NCBI RefSeq assembly: GCF_001645185.1
Contig: NZ_LXTQ01000011.1
Span: 458,044-522,043, forward strand
Length of the DNA: 64,000 nt
Direction: 5' to 3'
From: Methylobacillus sp. MM3
GTDB lineage: Bacteria; Pseudomonadota; Gammaproteobacteria; Burkholderiales; Methylophilaceae
This document shows, piece after piece, positions 19,901-30,225 of this stretch. Each line of letters opens with the position of its first letter. Position 1 is the first letter of the stretch. The notes beneath the pieces are model-generated. The model worked only from the letters and a program-made list of their open reading frames with translations. It was not told the origin of the DNA and did not search any database. The position numbers were made by a program, and so were the translations under genes.

Positions 19901-20982
19901 GCAAAGTTGCTTTAGTAACAGGTATCACAGGTCAGGATGGCGCATATCTTGCAGAATTATTGCTTGAAAAAGGCTACATCGTGCACGGCATCAAGCGTCG
20001 TGCATCTTTGTTCAATACAGATCGTATCGATCATCTGTATCAGGATCCCCACGTAAAAAACGCACGTTTCGTATTGCACTATGGAGATCTGACCGACTCC
20101 ACCAACCTGATTCGTATTATCCAGCAGGTTCAGCCGGATGAAATCTATAATCTGGCTGCGATGAGCCACGTCGCAGTGAGTTTCGAGACACCCGAATACA
20201 CAGCCAATGCGGATGGACTTGGCACCCTGCGTATCCTGGAAGCAATCCGCATTCTTGGCATGGAAAAGAAAACGCGCTTCTACCAGGCTTCTACTTCCGA
20301 GCTCTATGGCCTGGTACAGGAAACTCCGCAAAAGGAAACCACACCGTTCTATCCACGCAGTCCCTATGCAGTGGCTAAACTCTATGGCTACTGGATTACG
20401 GTTAATTACCGTGAGGCCTATGGCATCTACGCGTGCAACGGCATTTTGTTCAATCATGAAAGCCCAGTTCGTGGCGAGACCTTTGTCACACGCAAAATTA
20501 CTCGGGCCTTGGCGCGAATTAAGCTAGATCTGCAAGATTGTTTGTATCTTGGAAATCTGGATGCTTTGCGTGACTGGGGGCATGCTAAAGACTATGTTGA
20601 AATGCAGTGGCTAATGCTACAACAGGAGCAGCCAGAAGACTTTGTTATTGCTACAGGTGTTCAATACAGCGTGCGAGATTTTGTGAATGCTGCTGCACGA
20701 GAACTTGGTATCAAGATTACTTGGCAAGGGCACGGCATAGAAGAAAAAGGTTTAAACGAAGCAGGAAAATGTATTGTTCAAATCGATCCACGCTACTTCC
20801 GTCCGACCGAAGTCGAAACGCTATTGGGCGATCCAACAAAAGCCAAACAGAAACTGGGCTGGACCCCGAAAATCAGTTTCAATGAGCTGGTGTCGGAAAT
20901 GGTGCGAGAAGACCTGAAATCGGCCGAGCGCGATGAGTTGGTAAAGCGTCACGGTTACAGCGCTTTTGATTATCACGAATAA
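19897..20982 (+). CDS. gmd: GDP-mannose 4,6-dehydratase
   Basis: SDR enzyme that turns GDP-mannose into GDP-4-keto-6-deoxymannose, the precursor of GDP-fucose and related sugars. The 361-residue chain opens with [19 protein letters not shown] and the NADP-specific [14 protein letters not shown], carries the STSELYG and YAVAKLYG (YxxxK) catalytic motifs, and ends in the usual GW-P block. It sits directly between manC and the fucose synthase gene, with a four-base overlap upstream. Confidence 0.96.
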   Translation: MSKVALVTGITGQDGAYLAELLLEKGYIVHGIKRRASLFNTDRIDHLYQDPHVKNARFVLHYGDLTDSTNLIRIIQQVQPDEIYNLAAMSHVAVSFETPEYTANADGLGTLRILEAIRILGMEKKTRFYQASTSELYGLVQETPQKETTPFYPRSPYAVAKLYGYWITVNYREAYGIYACNGILFNHESPVRGETFVTRKITRALARIKLDLQDCLYLGNLDALRDWGHAKDYVEMQWLMLQQEQPEDFVIATGVQYSVRDFVNAAARELGIKITWQGHGIEEKGLNEAGKCIVQIDPRYFRPTEVETLLGDPTKAKQKLGWTPKISFNELVSEMVREDLKSAERDELVKRHGYSAFDYHE

Positions 20983-20999
20983 GTATGGATGCTTGATTG

Positions 21000-21968
21000 A
21001 TGGATAAACATGCAAAAATCTATGTGGCAGGGCATCGCGGATTAGTGGGCTCAGCGCTCGTGCGAAATCTGGAAAGTAAGGGCTACACTAACTTGATTAC
21101 CCGCACCCATGCCGAGCTGAATTTGACCAATCAGATCGCAACGCAGCGCTTCTTTGAAAAAGAGAAGCCAGAGTATGTTTTTCTGGCGGCAGCCAAGGTT
21201 GGCGGCATCCATGCCAACAATACCTACCCCGCCGAGTTTGTCCATGACAACCTCGCCATCCAGACCAACGTTATCCATGAATCCTATCGGTCAGGCGTGA
21301 AGCGTTTGCTGTTTCTCGGCTCCAGCTGCATTTATCCGCGCGATTGTCCGCAGCCGATCAAGGAGGAATACCTGCTCACCGGCCCGTTGGAGCCAACTAA
21401 TCGTCCATACGCGCTGGCCAAGATTGCTGGAATCGAGATGTGCTGGAGCTATAACCGCCAGTACGGCACCCAATATTTGGCTGCAATGCCCACTAACCTA
21501 TATGGTCCCGGTGATAACTATGATCTTAATAATTCACACGTCCTACCGGCGTTGATTCGTAAGTTCCACGAAGCGAAAATCAATAATCAACCAACCGTAA
21601 CTGTATGGGGAACTGGTATTCCGCGCAGAGAGTTTTTATACAGTGACGATATGGCCGATGCTTGTGTATACCTAATGCATCTATCTGATGAGAAATTTAA
21701 TACCATTCTTAACCCATTATCCTCAGCACCACCACTTGTCAATGTTGGTGTGGGTGAGGATATCTCTATTAAAGATCTTGCGGAACTGGTCAAGCAAACT
21801 GTTGGATATCAGGGTGAGTTGACATTTGATATTACGAAACCAGATGGCACGCCCAGGAAGCTTATGGATGTAGCAAGCTTGAGTGCGTTAGGATGGCGAG
21901 CAGACACTACACTTATGGATGGCATTTCCCGTGCCTACAAAGATTATATATTGGGGATTGCTAAATGA
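21000..21968 (+). CDS. fcl: GDP-L-fucose synthase (epimerase/reductase)
   Basis: Converts GDP-4-keto-6-deoxymannose to GDP-L-fucose in two steps. The 322-residue product has [13 protein letters not shown] at the nucleotide-binding turn, [14 protein letters not shown] with the active-site Ser/Cys, and YALAKIAG as the YxxxK motif. The frame has a TTG directly before the ATG at 21000; ATG is preferred. Gmd and this enzyme together give a complete GDP-fucose branch from manC. Its stop overlaps the galE start (ATGA). Confidence 0.95.
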   Translation: MDKHAKIYVAGHRGLVGSALVRNLESKGYTNLITRTHAELNLTNQIATQRFFEKEKPEYVFLAAAKVGGIHANNTYPAEFVHDNLAIQTNVIHESYRSGVKRLLFLGSSCIYPRDCPQPIKEEYLLTGPLEPTNRPYALAKIAGIEMCWSYNRQYGTQYLAAMPTNLYGPGDNYDLNNSHVLPALIRKFHEAKINNQPTVTVWGTGIPRREFLYSDDMADACVYLMHLSDEKFNTILNPLSSAPPLVNVGVGEDISIKDLAELVKQTVGYQGELTFDITKPDGTPRKLMDVASLSALGWRADTTLMDGISRAYKDYILGIAK

Positions 21969-22966
21969 GTGTTTTGGTAACAGGAGGTGCCGGTTATATA
22001 GGTTCTCACACAGTGCATCAATTGGTTGAGGCCGGGCATAATGTAATCGTTGTTGATAATTTCTATTCGGGTCATCGATGGGCTGTACATCCTCAAGCCA
22101 AACTAATTGAGGCTGATGCAGGCGATAGATCAAAGATGGCTGAAGTTATTAAGGAATATGATATCCAGAGCGTCATCCATTTTGCTGCGCACATGGTGGT
22201 GCCTGAGTCCGTATCCAATCCATTGAAGTATTACCTCAATAATGTTGCTACCTCTGCAAATTTGTTGGCTGCTTGTGTAGAATCCGGCGTTGATAAATTT
22301 ATTTTTTCTTCTACCGCGGCTGTTTACGGTAATCCGGATAGTGTGCTCGTTAGCGAAGATGTTCCTACAGCCCCCATCAATCCCTATGGAACGACCAAGC
22401 TTATTACTGAATGGATGCTGCGCGATCTTGTGGACAGCCATAAAGAAAAGTTTCGATTCGTTGCTCTGCGCTATTTTAATGTTGCCGGTGCCAAACTAGA
22501 TGGAAAGCTAGGACAGGCCACTCCAAACGCAACTCATCTCATCAAGGTAACCTGTGAAGCCGCATGCGGCTTGCGTGAATCAGTGTCTATCTTCGGAACG
22601 GATTACCCAACTACAGACGGAACCTGTATCCGTGATTATATCCATGTTGATGACCTTGCACGGGCACATCTTGATGCGCTGGCCTATCTTGAGCGAAAAG
22701 GTGATTCGGCAACATTCAACTGCGGCTATGGTAATGGGTTTAGTGTGAGAGCTGTACTGGAAACTGTTCAGAAGGTAAGTGGCGTAGATTTCCTCATTTG
22801 TGAAGAAAAGCGCCGAGCTGGGGACCCAGTGTCTTTAATCGCGAATGCAGATCGGATTCGGCAGGTACTAGGTTGGCAACCCAAATACAATGATCTGGAA
22901 TTGATTTGTAGATCTGCCTACCAGTGGGAGAGTCAGCTAAGCATTCATGCAAAGGTTGCAGTCTAA
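21965..22966 (+). CDS. galE: UDP-glucose 4-epimerase
   Basis: Interconverts UDP-glucose and UDP-galactose (or the N-acetyl forms) with bound NAD. The 333-residue chain opens with [16 protein letters not shown], has VVDNFYSGH for NAD, the catalytic FSSTAAVYG and YGTTK motifs, and the carboxy block [15 protein letters not shown] and LGWQPKY. Overlaps fcl by four bases and is followed three bases later by the exporter genes. Confidence 0.93.
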   Translation: MSVLVTGGAGYIGSHTVHQLVEAGHNVIVVDNFYSGHRWAVHPQAKLIEADAGDRSKMAEVIKEYDIQSVIHFAAHMVVPESVSNPLKYYLNNVATSANLLAACVESGVDKFIFSSTAAVYGNPDSVLVSEDVPTAPINPYGTTKLITEWMLRDLVDSHKEKFRFVALRYFNVAGAKLDGKLGQATPNATHLIKVTCEAACGLRESVSIFGTDYPTTDGTCIRDYIHVDDLARAHLDALAYLERKGDSATFNCGYGNGFSVRAVLETVQKVSGVDFLICEEKRRAGDPVSLIANADRIRQVLGWQPKYNDLELICRSAYQWESQLSIHAKVAV

Positions 22967-22969
22967 GAT

Positions 22970-23815
22970 ATGGCGAATACATTGAATTCAGAAAACCAAT
23001 TTACTTTAGTAATTGAAGCTGGCCGAGCCGATCGTCATTACTGGTTAGATATATGGCGTTACCGTGATCTTTTCTTTTTCTTGGTATGGCGAGATATTTT
23101 GGTCCGCTATAAACAAACGGTCATCGGTATTGCATGGGTGGTGATACGTCCCATCCTGACCATGCTCGTTTTTACGTTGGTATTCGGAAAGCTAGCAAAA
23201 CTTCCTTCTGAGGGTGTGCCTTATTCATTAATGGTTTTTTCGGGAATGTTGCCATGGTTTTTTTTCTCCTCGGCACTTTCTGAAAGCAGTAATAGTATGG
23301 TCACCAATTCAAATTTACTTTCCAAGATTTATTTCCCGAGAATTATTGTTCCTATCAGCGCCATTATTGTTTGTTTGGTTGATTTCTTTCTTTCATTCCT
23401 GGTGCTTGTGCCCTTTATGTTCTATTACGGCCTGTTCCCGGATTGGAAGGTAATCACTATTCCGTTCTTTTTATTATTAGCCATTATGGCATCATTGGGC
23501 TGTGGCCTCTGGCTTTCGGCGTTAAATATCAAATACCGAGATTTCCGCTTTATATTACCTTTTATTGTGCAAATTGGACTGTATGTTTCTCCGGTAGGTT
23601 TTAGTAGCAATATCGTGCCGGAGAAATGGAGGTTGTTATATTCAGTTAACCCAATGGTCGGTGTGATTGATGGGTTTAGGTGGGCCTTGTTGGGGGGCAA
23701 CTTCAAATTATATTTACCCGGCTTGTATGCATCTATAGTGCTGACGCTGATTGTTTTTATGACGGGCCTTAGTTACTTCCGTCGCACCGAGCGCACATTT
23801 GCAGACCTTCTGTAA
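22970..23815 (+). CDS. wzm: ABC-2 type polysaccharide export permease (Wzm-like)
   Basis: Membrane subunit of an ABC exporter for undecaprenyl-linked polysaccharide, 281 residues. After a cytoplasmic amino segment with the interface motif LFFFLVWRDILVRYKQT come six hydrophobic spans between about 60 and 270; the end YFRRTERTFADLL is typical. Its partner ATPase follows after 21 bases. The pair implies export of a chain finished in the cytoplasm rather than the Wzy route. Confidence 0.92.
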   Translation: MANTLNSENQFTLVIEAGRADRHYWLDIWRYRDLFFFLVWRDILVRYKQTVIGIAWVVIRPILTMLVFTLVFGKLAKLPSEGVPYSLMVFSGMLPWFFFSSALSESSNSMVTNSNLLSKIYFPRIIVPISAIIVCLVDFFLSFLVLVPFMFYYGLFPDWKVITIPFFLLLAIMASLGCGLWLSALNIKYRDFRFILPFIVQIGLYVSPVGFSSNIVPEKWRLLYSVNPMVGVIDGFRWALLGGNFKLYLPGLYASIVLTLIVFMTGLSYFRRTERTFADLL

Positions 23816-23836
23816 GACTTAACCTAGAGTAAAGCA

Positions 23837-25108
23837 ATGTCTGTAGCCATTAAAGTTGAAAACCTTTCGAAGCAGTATCAGCTTCGCCATCAAAAGCAGC
23901 AAAGATACGTAGCCTTACGAGACGTCATTACCAATAAAGCCGCGAGTGCTTGGAGAGGGATTCGTGAAATTGGTAAAACTAAAAGCATCTCGGCTGACTT
24001 GACGAGAGAAACCTTCTGGGCCTTGAAAGATATCAATCTAGAAATTGAGCAGGGAGATCGCATTGGGATTATTGGTAGAAACGGTGCCGGTAAATCCACG
24101 CTTTTGAAGTTATTAAGCAGAATTATTGAACCTACCACTGGGAAAATCAGTATCAATGGCAGAATCTCCAGTCTTCTGGAAGTAGGTACTGGATTCCACC
24201 CAGAATTGACTGGTCGTGAAAATGTCTATCTCAACGGCGCTATCTTGGGAATGCGGCATAACGAAATAAAACGGAAGTTTGATCAAATTGTTGCTTTCGC
24301 TGATGTGGAGAGGTTTTTGGATACCCCGGTAAAGCACTATTCTTCTGGCATGTATATGCGCTTGGCATTTTCAGTAGCCGCACACCTTGACCCTGAAATT
24401 TTGGTTGTTGATGAAGTTTTGGCAGTGGGTGATGCACAATTTCAGAAGAAGTGTTTAGGGAAGATGAAGGAAGTTGGAAGTGAAGGACGCACTGTATTGT
24501 TTGTTAGCCATAACATGGATGCCATTACTGCATTTTGTAATCGAGGAGTCGTTCTTGGTCAAGGAGAGGTTATTTTTGACGGAGACGTTGCCCGCGCTCG
24601 GTCAGAATATCTACGTCAATCTACAAGCAAGCATGTTTCAGTAGAAAACAACTCAGGCCGCGGAGGTAGTGGAGGGGTTAACGTAGAATGGGTTGGGGTC
24701 GAAACGCCTGAAGGCGGACCCAAAAACGAAATTCTAGTTGGAGATTCGTTACGGGTTGGTTTGAAGGCTTCTGTTGCAGATGAGTTGCGAACCCGTAAAG
24801 ACATTCAGGTTGCGTTTGGTATTGATTCTGAAGATGGTACTCGCCATTTTACCTTTCTCTCTTCCTGGATTGACTTCACATTGGATGTGAGTGCAGGTTC
24901 AATAAATTTACAATGGTATATAGAAAGCGTTCCACTTGTACCTGGCAGATACCTGATTAGCGCCACAGTGTTATTCCAGGGAGAAACGCTTGATAGTGTT
25001 CAGCATTGCGCGGAGTTCAGAGTCAGTGTTCCCCAAAAACATATGCATATAGAGCGCCTCCAAGGGTGGGGAGTCTTGGATTTGTCTTGCAAAATTTTTA
25101 ATAGGTAA
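23837..25108 (+). CDS. wzt: Polysaccharide export ABC ATPase with Wzt C-terminal domain
   Basis: Nucleotide-binding subunit of the exporter, 423 residues. Walker A GRNGAGKSTLLKL is near residue 83, the signature YSSGMYMRLAFS and Walker B EILVVDEVLAVGD near 180-200, and the H-loop VSHN. Residues about 265-420 form an extra beta-rich domain like the Wzt carboxy-terminal domain, which in E. coli O8/O9a binds the modified non-reducing end of the glycan. That domain, together with the methyltransferases beside it, suggests a capped polymer. One-base overlap with the next gene. Confidence 0.93.
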   Translation: MSVAIKVENLSKQYQLRHQKQQRYVALRDVITNKAASAWRGIREIGKTKSISADLTRETFWALKDINLEIEQGDRIGIIGRNGAGKSTLLKLLSRIIEPTTGKISINGRISSLLEVGTGFHPELTGRENVYLNGAILGMRHNEIKRKFDQIVAFADVERFLDTPVKHYSSGMYMRLAFSVAAHLDPEILVVDEVLAVGDAQFQKKCLGKMKEVGSEGRTVLFVSHNMDAITAFCNRGVVLGQGEVIFDGDVARARSEYLRQSTSKHVSVENNSGRGGSGGVNVEWVGVETPEGGPKNEILVGDSLRVGLKASVADELRTRKDIQVAFGIDSEDGTRHFTFLSSWIDFTLDVSAGSINLQWYIESVPLVPGRYLISATVLFQGETLDSVQHCAEFRVSVPQKHMHIERLQGWGVLDLSCKIFNR

Positions 25109-25932
25109 TGATTGACATGCAAAAAAAATTGAGCGAGGGCGGTGCCCTCTATGCGGATTTGTTGAAGAAAACTTTGACAAACTGGATTCATGGTCACGAA
25201 GAGTGGAGCCAAGTAGAGTTGAGCGGGAGAAGGGCACGGTTGGCCAAATGGCTTCTCCCTTCAGATGCATTTCTCGTCAAACCCTCGCTTTTCGACGCAA
25301 ATAAACGTGAGTTAGGTCAAGATTGGCCTGAGGTAGCGCATACGATGATAGGGCTCAAGCGCCTGAACAATCTGCAGTTTTGTATTGAGCAGGTGGTGGC
25401 GGATGACATCCCTGGAGATTTTATCGAAACGGGCGTGTGGCGGGGCGGTAGTGTGATTTTCATGCGAGGCATGCTCAAAGCGCTTGGGGCGACGGATCGT
25501 AGTGTCTGGGTTGCAGATTCGTTTGAGGGGTTGCCCAAACCGAATGCCGATAAATATCCTGCAGATACTGGCGATACTCACCACGTTTACGATTTCTTGC
25601 GCGTTTCGCTCGAATCAGTGCAGCAAAATTTTGCAGCCTACGGTCTGTTGGATGACCAGGTGCGGTTTCTTAAGGGGTGGTTTAAAGACACTTTGCCGAT
25701 GGCACCTATTGAGCGTCTGGCTATATTGCGTCTTGATGGCGATATGTATGAATCAACGATGGATGCATTGAATAATCTTTATTCCAAGCTGTCTGTTGGA
25801 GGTTATGTGATTGTTGATGATTACTGCATCCCGAATTGTGAAAAGGCAATTACAGATTTTCGCAAACAGCATGGGATTATGGACGAAATCATTCCGATTG
25901 ATGGCACAGGTGTATTCTGGCGACGTTGCTAG
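25108..25932 (+). CDS. TylF/MycF-family O-methyltransferase
   Basis: SAM-dependent sugar O-methyltransferase family of 274 residues. Characteristic blocks are GDFIETGVWRGGSVIFMRG (SAM loop), VWVADSFEGLP, LRLDGDMYESTMDAL and IVDDYCIPNCEKAI, with the metal-binding Asp residues of MycF-like enzymes. In this locus it would methylate a sugar of the exported chain or its end (inference). The amino terminus begins MIDMQKKL; a second Met is three codons later. Confidence 0.88.
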   Translation: MIDMQKKLSEGGALYADLLKKTLTNWIHGHEEWSQVELSGRRARLAKWLLPSDAFLVKPSLFDANKRELGQDWPEVAHTMIGLKRLNNLQFCIEQVVADDIPGDFIETGVWRGGSVIFMRGMLKALGATDRSVWVADSFEGLPKPNADKYPADTGDTHHVYDFLRVSLESVQQNFAAYGLLDDQVRFLKGWFKDTLPMAPIERLAILRLDGDMYESTMDALNNLYSKLSVGGYVIVDDYCIPNCEKAITDFRKQHGIMDEIIPIDGTGVFWRRC

Positions 25933-26001
25933 GGTATGAAGTCATGGAGTTTTGTTGTTTTGGGCCGAACTTAAATTTTATTCATTGGAGTAGCTTAAGG
26001 T

Positions 26002-26838
26002 ATGCCTGACGCAACTATCACAAGTATATTTCGTCGCTTGCCGAGCAGCTACGAAGAGAATCCGTCTCTGAGCGAGTGGATTCTTGCTGATCAAAGCAAT
26101 CCTCTCAATCAGATCAGTCGGATTATTGATCAAGGTGAGGTTCTCGATATTGGCTGTGGTTCAGGGATACTGGGACGACTGCTGGCCAACAAACCGAACG
26201 TATACGTGGACGGCATTGACCCCGCGGTCAGTACTACTACAACAGGCGTGCAGGCGTATCGACAGTTTTTTTCTCACGGCGTCGAAAAATTGTTCGATGG
26301 ACACGGTATTGAGCGTTATGACTGGTTTGTCATGGCTGACGTGATTGAGCATTTCGCTTATCCGGATGAGGTTCTGGCTGCTTTGGTTGCGCGCGCGAAA
26401 CCCGGTGCTTGCTTTTTGTTGAGCACCCCGAATGTGGCGCATTTATCTGTTCGGCTTAACCTATTATGTGGACGCTTTGATTACGTTGAGTCGGGCATTT
26501 TAGAGAGCACTCATCTACGTTTTTTTACGCTTCCGACTTTGCAAAAAGTGCTTCGCTCTTCGGGGCTGAGTATAGAGCGTGTGTTGTTACTCAATCGCAT
26601 TCCGTCTGCCAATGAGCTAATTGATTTTGGCTGGTTCCGTGCCTTGCTTGCATTTGTGGTGGCCGGTCGGGACAAAGAACTTTATACCTACCAGTTTTTG
26701 GCAGTCGCCCGTGTTGGAAGTGGCACGGAGACTCCAAGTATTGAACAGATTGGTTCAAGGAGCTCGGGGGGATGCTATGTGGAAATTCTTAAGCTTTTGG
26801 TGTCGAGGTTCAAGCGTCGTATCCGGGGGTTGATATGA
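26002..26838 (+). CDS. Class I SAM-dependent methyltransferase
   Basis: 278-residue protein with motif I VLDIGCGSGILGR near residue 48, a following acidic GIDPAV, and the motif II/III region WFVMADVIEHF and KPGACFLLSTPNVAH, which is the Methyltransf_11/23 pattern. The acceptor is unknown; position between TylF-like and glycosyltransferase genes suggests a sugar or chain end. Overlaps the next gene by four bases. Confidence 0.85.
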   Translation: MPDATITSIFRRLPSSYEENPSLSEWILADQSNPLNQISRIIDQGEVLDIGCGSGILGRLLANKPNVYVDGIDPAVSTTTTGVQAYRQFFSHGVEKLFDGHGIERYDWFVMADVIEHFAYPDEVLAALVARAKPGACFLLSTPNVAHLSVRLNLLCGRFDYVESGILESTHLRFFTLPTLQKVLRSSGLSIERVLLLNRIPSANELIDFGWFRALLAFVVAGRDKELYTYQFLAVARVGSGTETPSIEQIGSRSSGGCYVEILKLLVSRFKRRIRGLI

Positions 26839-27713
26839 CATCTGTGGTATCGGTGTGTATACCTGCGTATAAACAGCCGGAGACGTTGTTACGTACCGTG
26901 AAGTCGGTGTTAATGCAGAAGAATTGTAACTTCGAATTAGTTATCACCGATGATTCTGGTGACGATAGTGTTGAAGTTGCGCTAAGTGACTTGCTGAAGG
27001 ATAGCCGAATTCGGTATTTAAGGAATCCGACACCTCTCGGAGCTATTGGTAACTGGAATGCCTCCATCACGAACGCTCGTGCCGAGATCATTAAAATACT
27101 CCATCACGACGATTGGTTTATTACCGATGACGGGTTAGCTCAGAGTATTCAGTCGATTGTTCGCGGCGAGGCTTTGGTTATGTTTTCTGCCTGTAAAGCA
27201 ATGAGTGTCAATGGAAGTGAGCTATTCACGCACTATGCGACGACCGAACAAGTTGAGATATTGAGAAAAAATCCTGCTAATCTCGTTTTTGCGAATTTCA
27301 TAGGACCACCCAGCGTGGTGGCATTCTCCCGTAGTGTGTTTGTGCCATTCAATTACAGGTACACATGGCTATCGGATGTCGATTTTTATATTCGTTTGTT
27401 AAGCAAGGCGCAGGGTAAATTTAAGTATCTGCCCGTAGCCCTGATCAATGTTACTTCGGATTCGCCAGAGCAACTCTCACGAGATTGTGAAGCGCAACGG
27501 CTGCGCTCGTTGAAAGAAAATATTAGTCTTTTTGGCGAATGTGAATCGGATAAGCAATGGAAGAAGCTTTCAGCGCATTTTTTTTCTCTGGCGCAGGGAC
27601 TGACCGCGCCGGAGATTTGTGACGGAATTTATTTTGCATTGCGGTTGGGTCAATTTGGAATCGCTGGTGCGCTTGTTAAAAATTTGGTGTTTTCGATAAT
27701 AAAAGGAAAATGA
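26835..27713 (+). CDS. Family 2 glycosyltransferase
   Basis: GT-A fold glycosyltransferase of 292 residues. The first block SVCIPAYKQPETLL, ELVITDDSGDD and the metal-site region ILHHDDWFI are clear, with WLSDVDFYIRL later in the chain. No membrane span. Donor and acceptor cannot be told from sequence. Coupled by four-base overlaps to a methyltransferase on each side. Confidence 0.9.
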   Translation: MTSVVSVCIPAYKQPETLLRTVKSVLMQKNCNFELVITDDSGDDSVEVALSDLLKDSRIRYLRNPTPLGAIGNWNASITNARAEIIKILHHDDWFITDDGLAQSIQSIVRGEALVMFSACKAMSVNGSELFTHYATTEQVEILRKNPANLVFANFIGPPSVVAFSRSVFVPFNYRYTWLSDVDFYIRLLSKAQGKFKYLPVALINVTSDSPEQLSRDCEAQRLRSLKENISLFGECESDKQWKKLSAHFFSLAQGLTAPEICDGIYFALRLGQFGIAGALVKNLVFSIIKGK

Positions 27714-28414
27714 TGGATTTTTTTAAGTGGCTGCGGCCTCGCAAGAGAGATAGCGAGCAGGTTTCATTTTCTCAGTCGGGTGAAGATTTGATTGTGGACT
27801 TTGTGCTGTCATGGATGGGTATTTCCGAGATTTCATATCTTGATCTCGGCGCTAACGATCCGCTGTGCTTTAACAATACTTACCGATTATATGAAAAAGG
27901 TCATACCGGCGTGCTAGTTGAACCTGACGTTACATTATCAGAAGCTATTCGTAAGCTGCGCCCTAAAGATATATGTGTTGCGTGCGCAGTTGGAGTGACG
28001 CACGATCCTGAGGTTTCATTCTATAAAATGAGTGCAGACACACTCAGCACAACGCAAAGCAATACGGTAGATCTCTATGAGAAGAATTCAGAACATCGCC
28101 TTACTCTAGAGGTTAAAGTTCCCCAGATGCACATTAATGCGCTGCTTGCAAAATATTTCCCGGAAAAAGCCCCAATCTTCGTCTCGTTGGATGTGGAGGG
28201 TCTTGATCTGCAATTACTGGAAGCATGGAATTTTTCCAGGTGGCGCCCTTCCGTCATTTGCGTTGAAACTTTGACCTACTCACAAAACAAGACGGCAACC
28301 AAAGTGCTTGATATCTTCAAAGTAATGGAACTCAATGGGTATGAGCAGTATGCAGACACGTATATCAATACAATTTTTGTAAATAAGGCCGACTGGGATC
28401 GCCGCACGGGTTGA
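27710..28414 (+). CDS. FkbM-family methyltransferase
   Basis: 234-residue protein with the FkbM pattern: SQSGEDLIVDFVL, YLDLGANDPLCFNNTY (SAM site), GVLVEPDV, and PIFVSLDVEGLDLQLLEAW near 155. FkbM members methylate hydroxyl groups of sugars or polyketides. Two adjacent ATG codons are possible starts (27710 or 27713); the second has better spacing to AAGGA. No signal or membrane segment. Confidence 0.88.
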   Translation: MMDFFKWLRPRKRDSEQVSFSQSGEDLIVDFVLSWMGISEISYLDLGANDPLCFNNTYRLYEKGHTGVLVEPDVTLSEAIRKLRPKDICVACAVGVTHDPEVSFYKMSADTLSTTQSNTVDLYEKNSEHRLTLEVKVPQMHINALLAKYFPEKAPIFVSLDVEGLDLQLLEAWNFSRWRPSVICVETLTYSQNKTATKVLDIFKVMELNGYEQYADTYINTIFVNKADWDRRTG

Positions 28415-28445
28415 ATGTAATCGCGGGCTTGAGAAAAAGGCGCAT

Positions 28446-29189
28446 ATGTATAATCATGTGTTAAATTTATTTGATTCTTGGCGGAAACGTCTTTTGTTCA
28501 AGAGACAGTTCGACCTGTTTGTCGAATCCAGCGGTCAGTTACGCCGAAATTGGGTGCCCCATTGGCAGGATAGATATCCATGCCTGGATGATGCAACGAT
28601 ATCCACCGGGTTTGACAGACACTATATCTATCACCCAGCTTGGGCTGCACATGTACTGGCCGGTACGCGGCCAGAGCGCCATGTGGACATTTCATCCACT
28701 CTGCACTTTTGCTCTATTGTTTCCGCCTTTATCCCTGTCGATTTTTTTGACTTTCGGCCAGCTTCCCTGATACTGCCAGGACTAACAAGCAAGGCGGCAA
28801 ATGTCACAAATTTGGATTGGCCTGCGAACTCGGTCGAATCGCTTTCCTGCATGCACGTGCTTGAGCACATTGGCCTTGGACGATATGGAGATTCGATCGA
28901 TCCTGATGGCGATCTGAAAGCTATTCGTGAATTGGTGCGCGTACTTAAACCAGGTGGTAATTTACTCATCGCTGTACCGGTTGGGCAACCGCGCATCTGT
29001 TTCAATGCACATCGTATCTACGACTGCGATGAGTTTATTCGTTATTTTGAAGATTTGAATTTGGTTGAGTTTTCTTTAATTCCGGATGGCGAAGCGCCAA
29101 ATGGCATGCTGGTAAATCCGCCCTCTCAATTGGTTGCCGCACAAAGTTATGGTTGTGGTTGCTTTTGGTTTAGGAAGTCTTTGGTTTGA
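28446..29189 (+). CDS. DUF268 family methyltransferase-like protein
   Basis: 247-residue protein of the DUF268 group. It contains RHVDISSTLHFCSIVSAFI in place of a classic motif I, then SCMHVLEHIGLGRYGD and LKPGGNLLIAVPVG, which give a SAM-methyltransferase fold, and ends with YGCGCFWFRKS. Biochemical function of the family is not established. It belongs to the block of methyltransferases next to the Wzt gene. Confidence 0.85.
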   Translation: MYNHVLNLFDSWRKRLLFKRQFDLFVESSGQLRRNWVPHWQDRYPCLDDATISTGFDRHYIYHPAWAAHVLAGTRPERHVDISSTLHFCSIVSAFIPVDFFDFRPASLILPGLTSKAANVTNLDWPANSVESLSCMHVLEHIGLGRYGDSIDPDGDLKAIRELVRVLKPGGNLLIAVPVGQPRICFNAHRIYDCDEFIRYFEDLNLVEFSLIPDGEAPNGMLVNPPSQLVAAQSYGCGCFWFRKSLV

Positions 29190-29202
29190 ATGCAGAGTGG
29201 AA

Positions 29203-30225
29203 ATGCAGAGTCTGAATACCAGTCCTAGTGTCAGTATCGTTCTGCCAATCTACAATGGAGCGCGATGGATTAAGAGGAGTATGCTTAGCGTGCTGGAGCA
29301 GAGCCTCTCTGATTTTGAATTGATCGTGATTGACGATGGGTCCGTTGATCATTCATGGGATGTTATATCCAGTTTTTCTGATAAGCGTATTCTTGCAATA
29401 AAACAGCCAAATTGCGGTTTGGCAGCAACCTTAAATATCGCTGTTCGGTCTGCACAAGCGCCATATATCGCTCGCCAAGATCAGGACGACCTTTCATTTC
29501 CATCGAGGTTGCAGAAACAAGCAGAATTTCTTATTGCCAATCCTGATATTGGTATGGTTGGGACGAGTGCTGAAATTTGGGTGGGTGATACAAAAACCAA
29601 CAGATTGCTGGAGCATCCGGCGGATGATGCATCAATCAAGTTTAATCTGTTATTTGATAATCCATTTGTTCATAGCTCCGTAATGATAAGACGTAGTGTC
29701 TTTGAACAAGTCGGCGGTTATTGTGAGGACAAATCCAGGCAGCCGCCGGAAGATTATGAGCTATGGTCCCGAGTAGCTCGAGAGTTCAAGGTTGCCAATC
29801 TACCCGAGGTGCTTTTAGCCTATCGTGAGGTCCCCGGTAGCATGTCACGCACTGGATTGAATCCATTTTTGAATCGACTAATCAAAATTAGTGCGGAGAA
29901 TATTGCTTGGTATTCAGGTCATGATATTGAATCTCCTGAGGTCGTTGCAATTTCTAGGTTGGCTCATGCCGTATATGAGGGAATTCCACGTGGAATTCGT
30001 TTCTCCCGGATTGAGGACGTAATTAATGATGCAGCCACATCTATCATCCAAAAGTCAGAAGTATCTTCGAACACACTGGATCAACTGATAAAAATGCGGA
30101 TCACTATGCTGCAATATCATTATTATCAATATCGAACAGGCGGTTGGGTGAGAAAGCTTTTCGGGGAGCGCTTGGAGCGCCAAATAAGGAGTGTAGCTAG
30201 ACGAATCATTTCGGTGACTCAATAA
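29203..30225 (+). CDS. Family 2 glycosyltransferase
   Basis: 340-residue GT-A glycosyltransferase: VSIVLPIYNGARWIKRSM, FELIVIDDGSVDHSWDV, IARQDQDDLSFPSRL (metal site) and DYELWSRVAR are typical. The open frame reaches back to 29134 inside the DUF268 gene, but the Met at 29203 with GTGGA just before it gives the standard amino end. One-base overlap (TAATG) with the next gene. Confidence 0.9.
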   Translation: MQSLNTSPSVSIVLPIYNGARWIKRSMLSVLEQSLSDFELIVIDDGSVDHSWDVISSFSDKRILAIKQPNCGLAATLNIAVRSAQAPYIARQDQDDLSFPSRLQKQAEFLIANPDIGMVGTSAEIWVGDTKTNRLLEHPADDASIKFNLLFDNPFVHSSVMIRRSVFEQVGGYCEDKSRQPPEDYELWSRVAREFKVANLPEVLLAYREVPGSMSRTGLNPFLNRLIKISAENIAWYSGHDIESPEVVAISRLAHAVYEGIPRGIRFSRIEDVINDAATSIIQKSEVSSNTLDQLIKMRITMLQYHYYQYRTGGWVRKLFGERLERQIRSVARRIISVTQ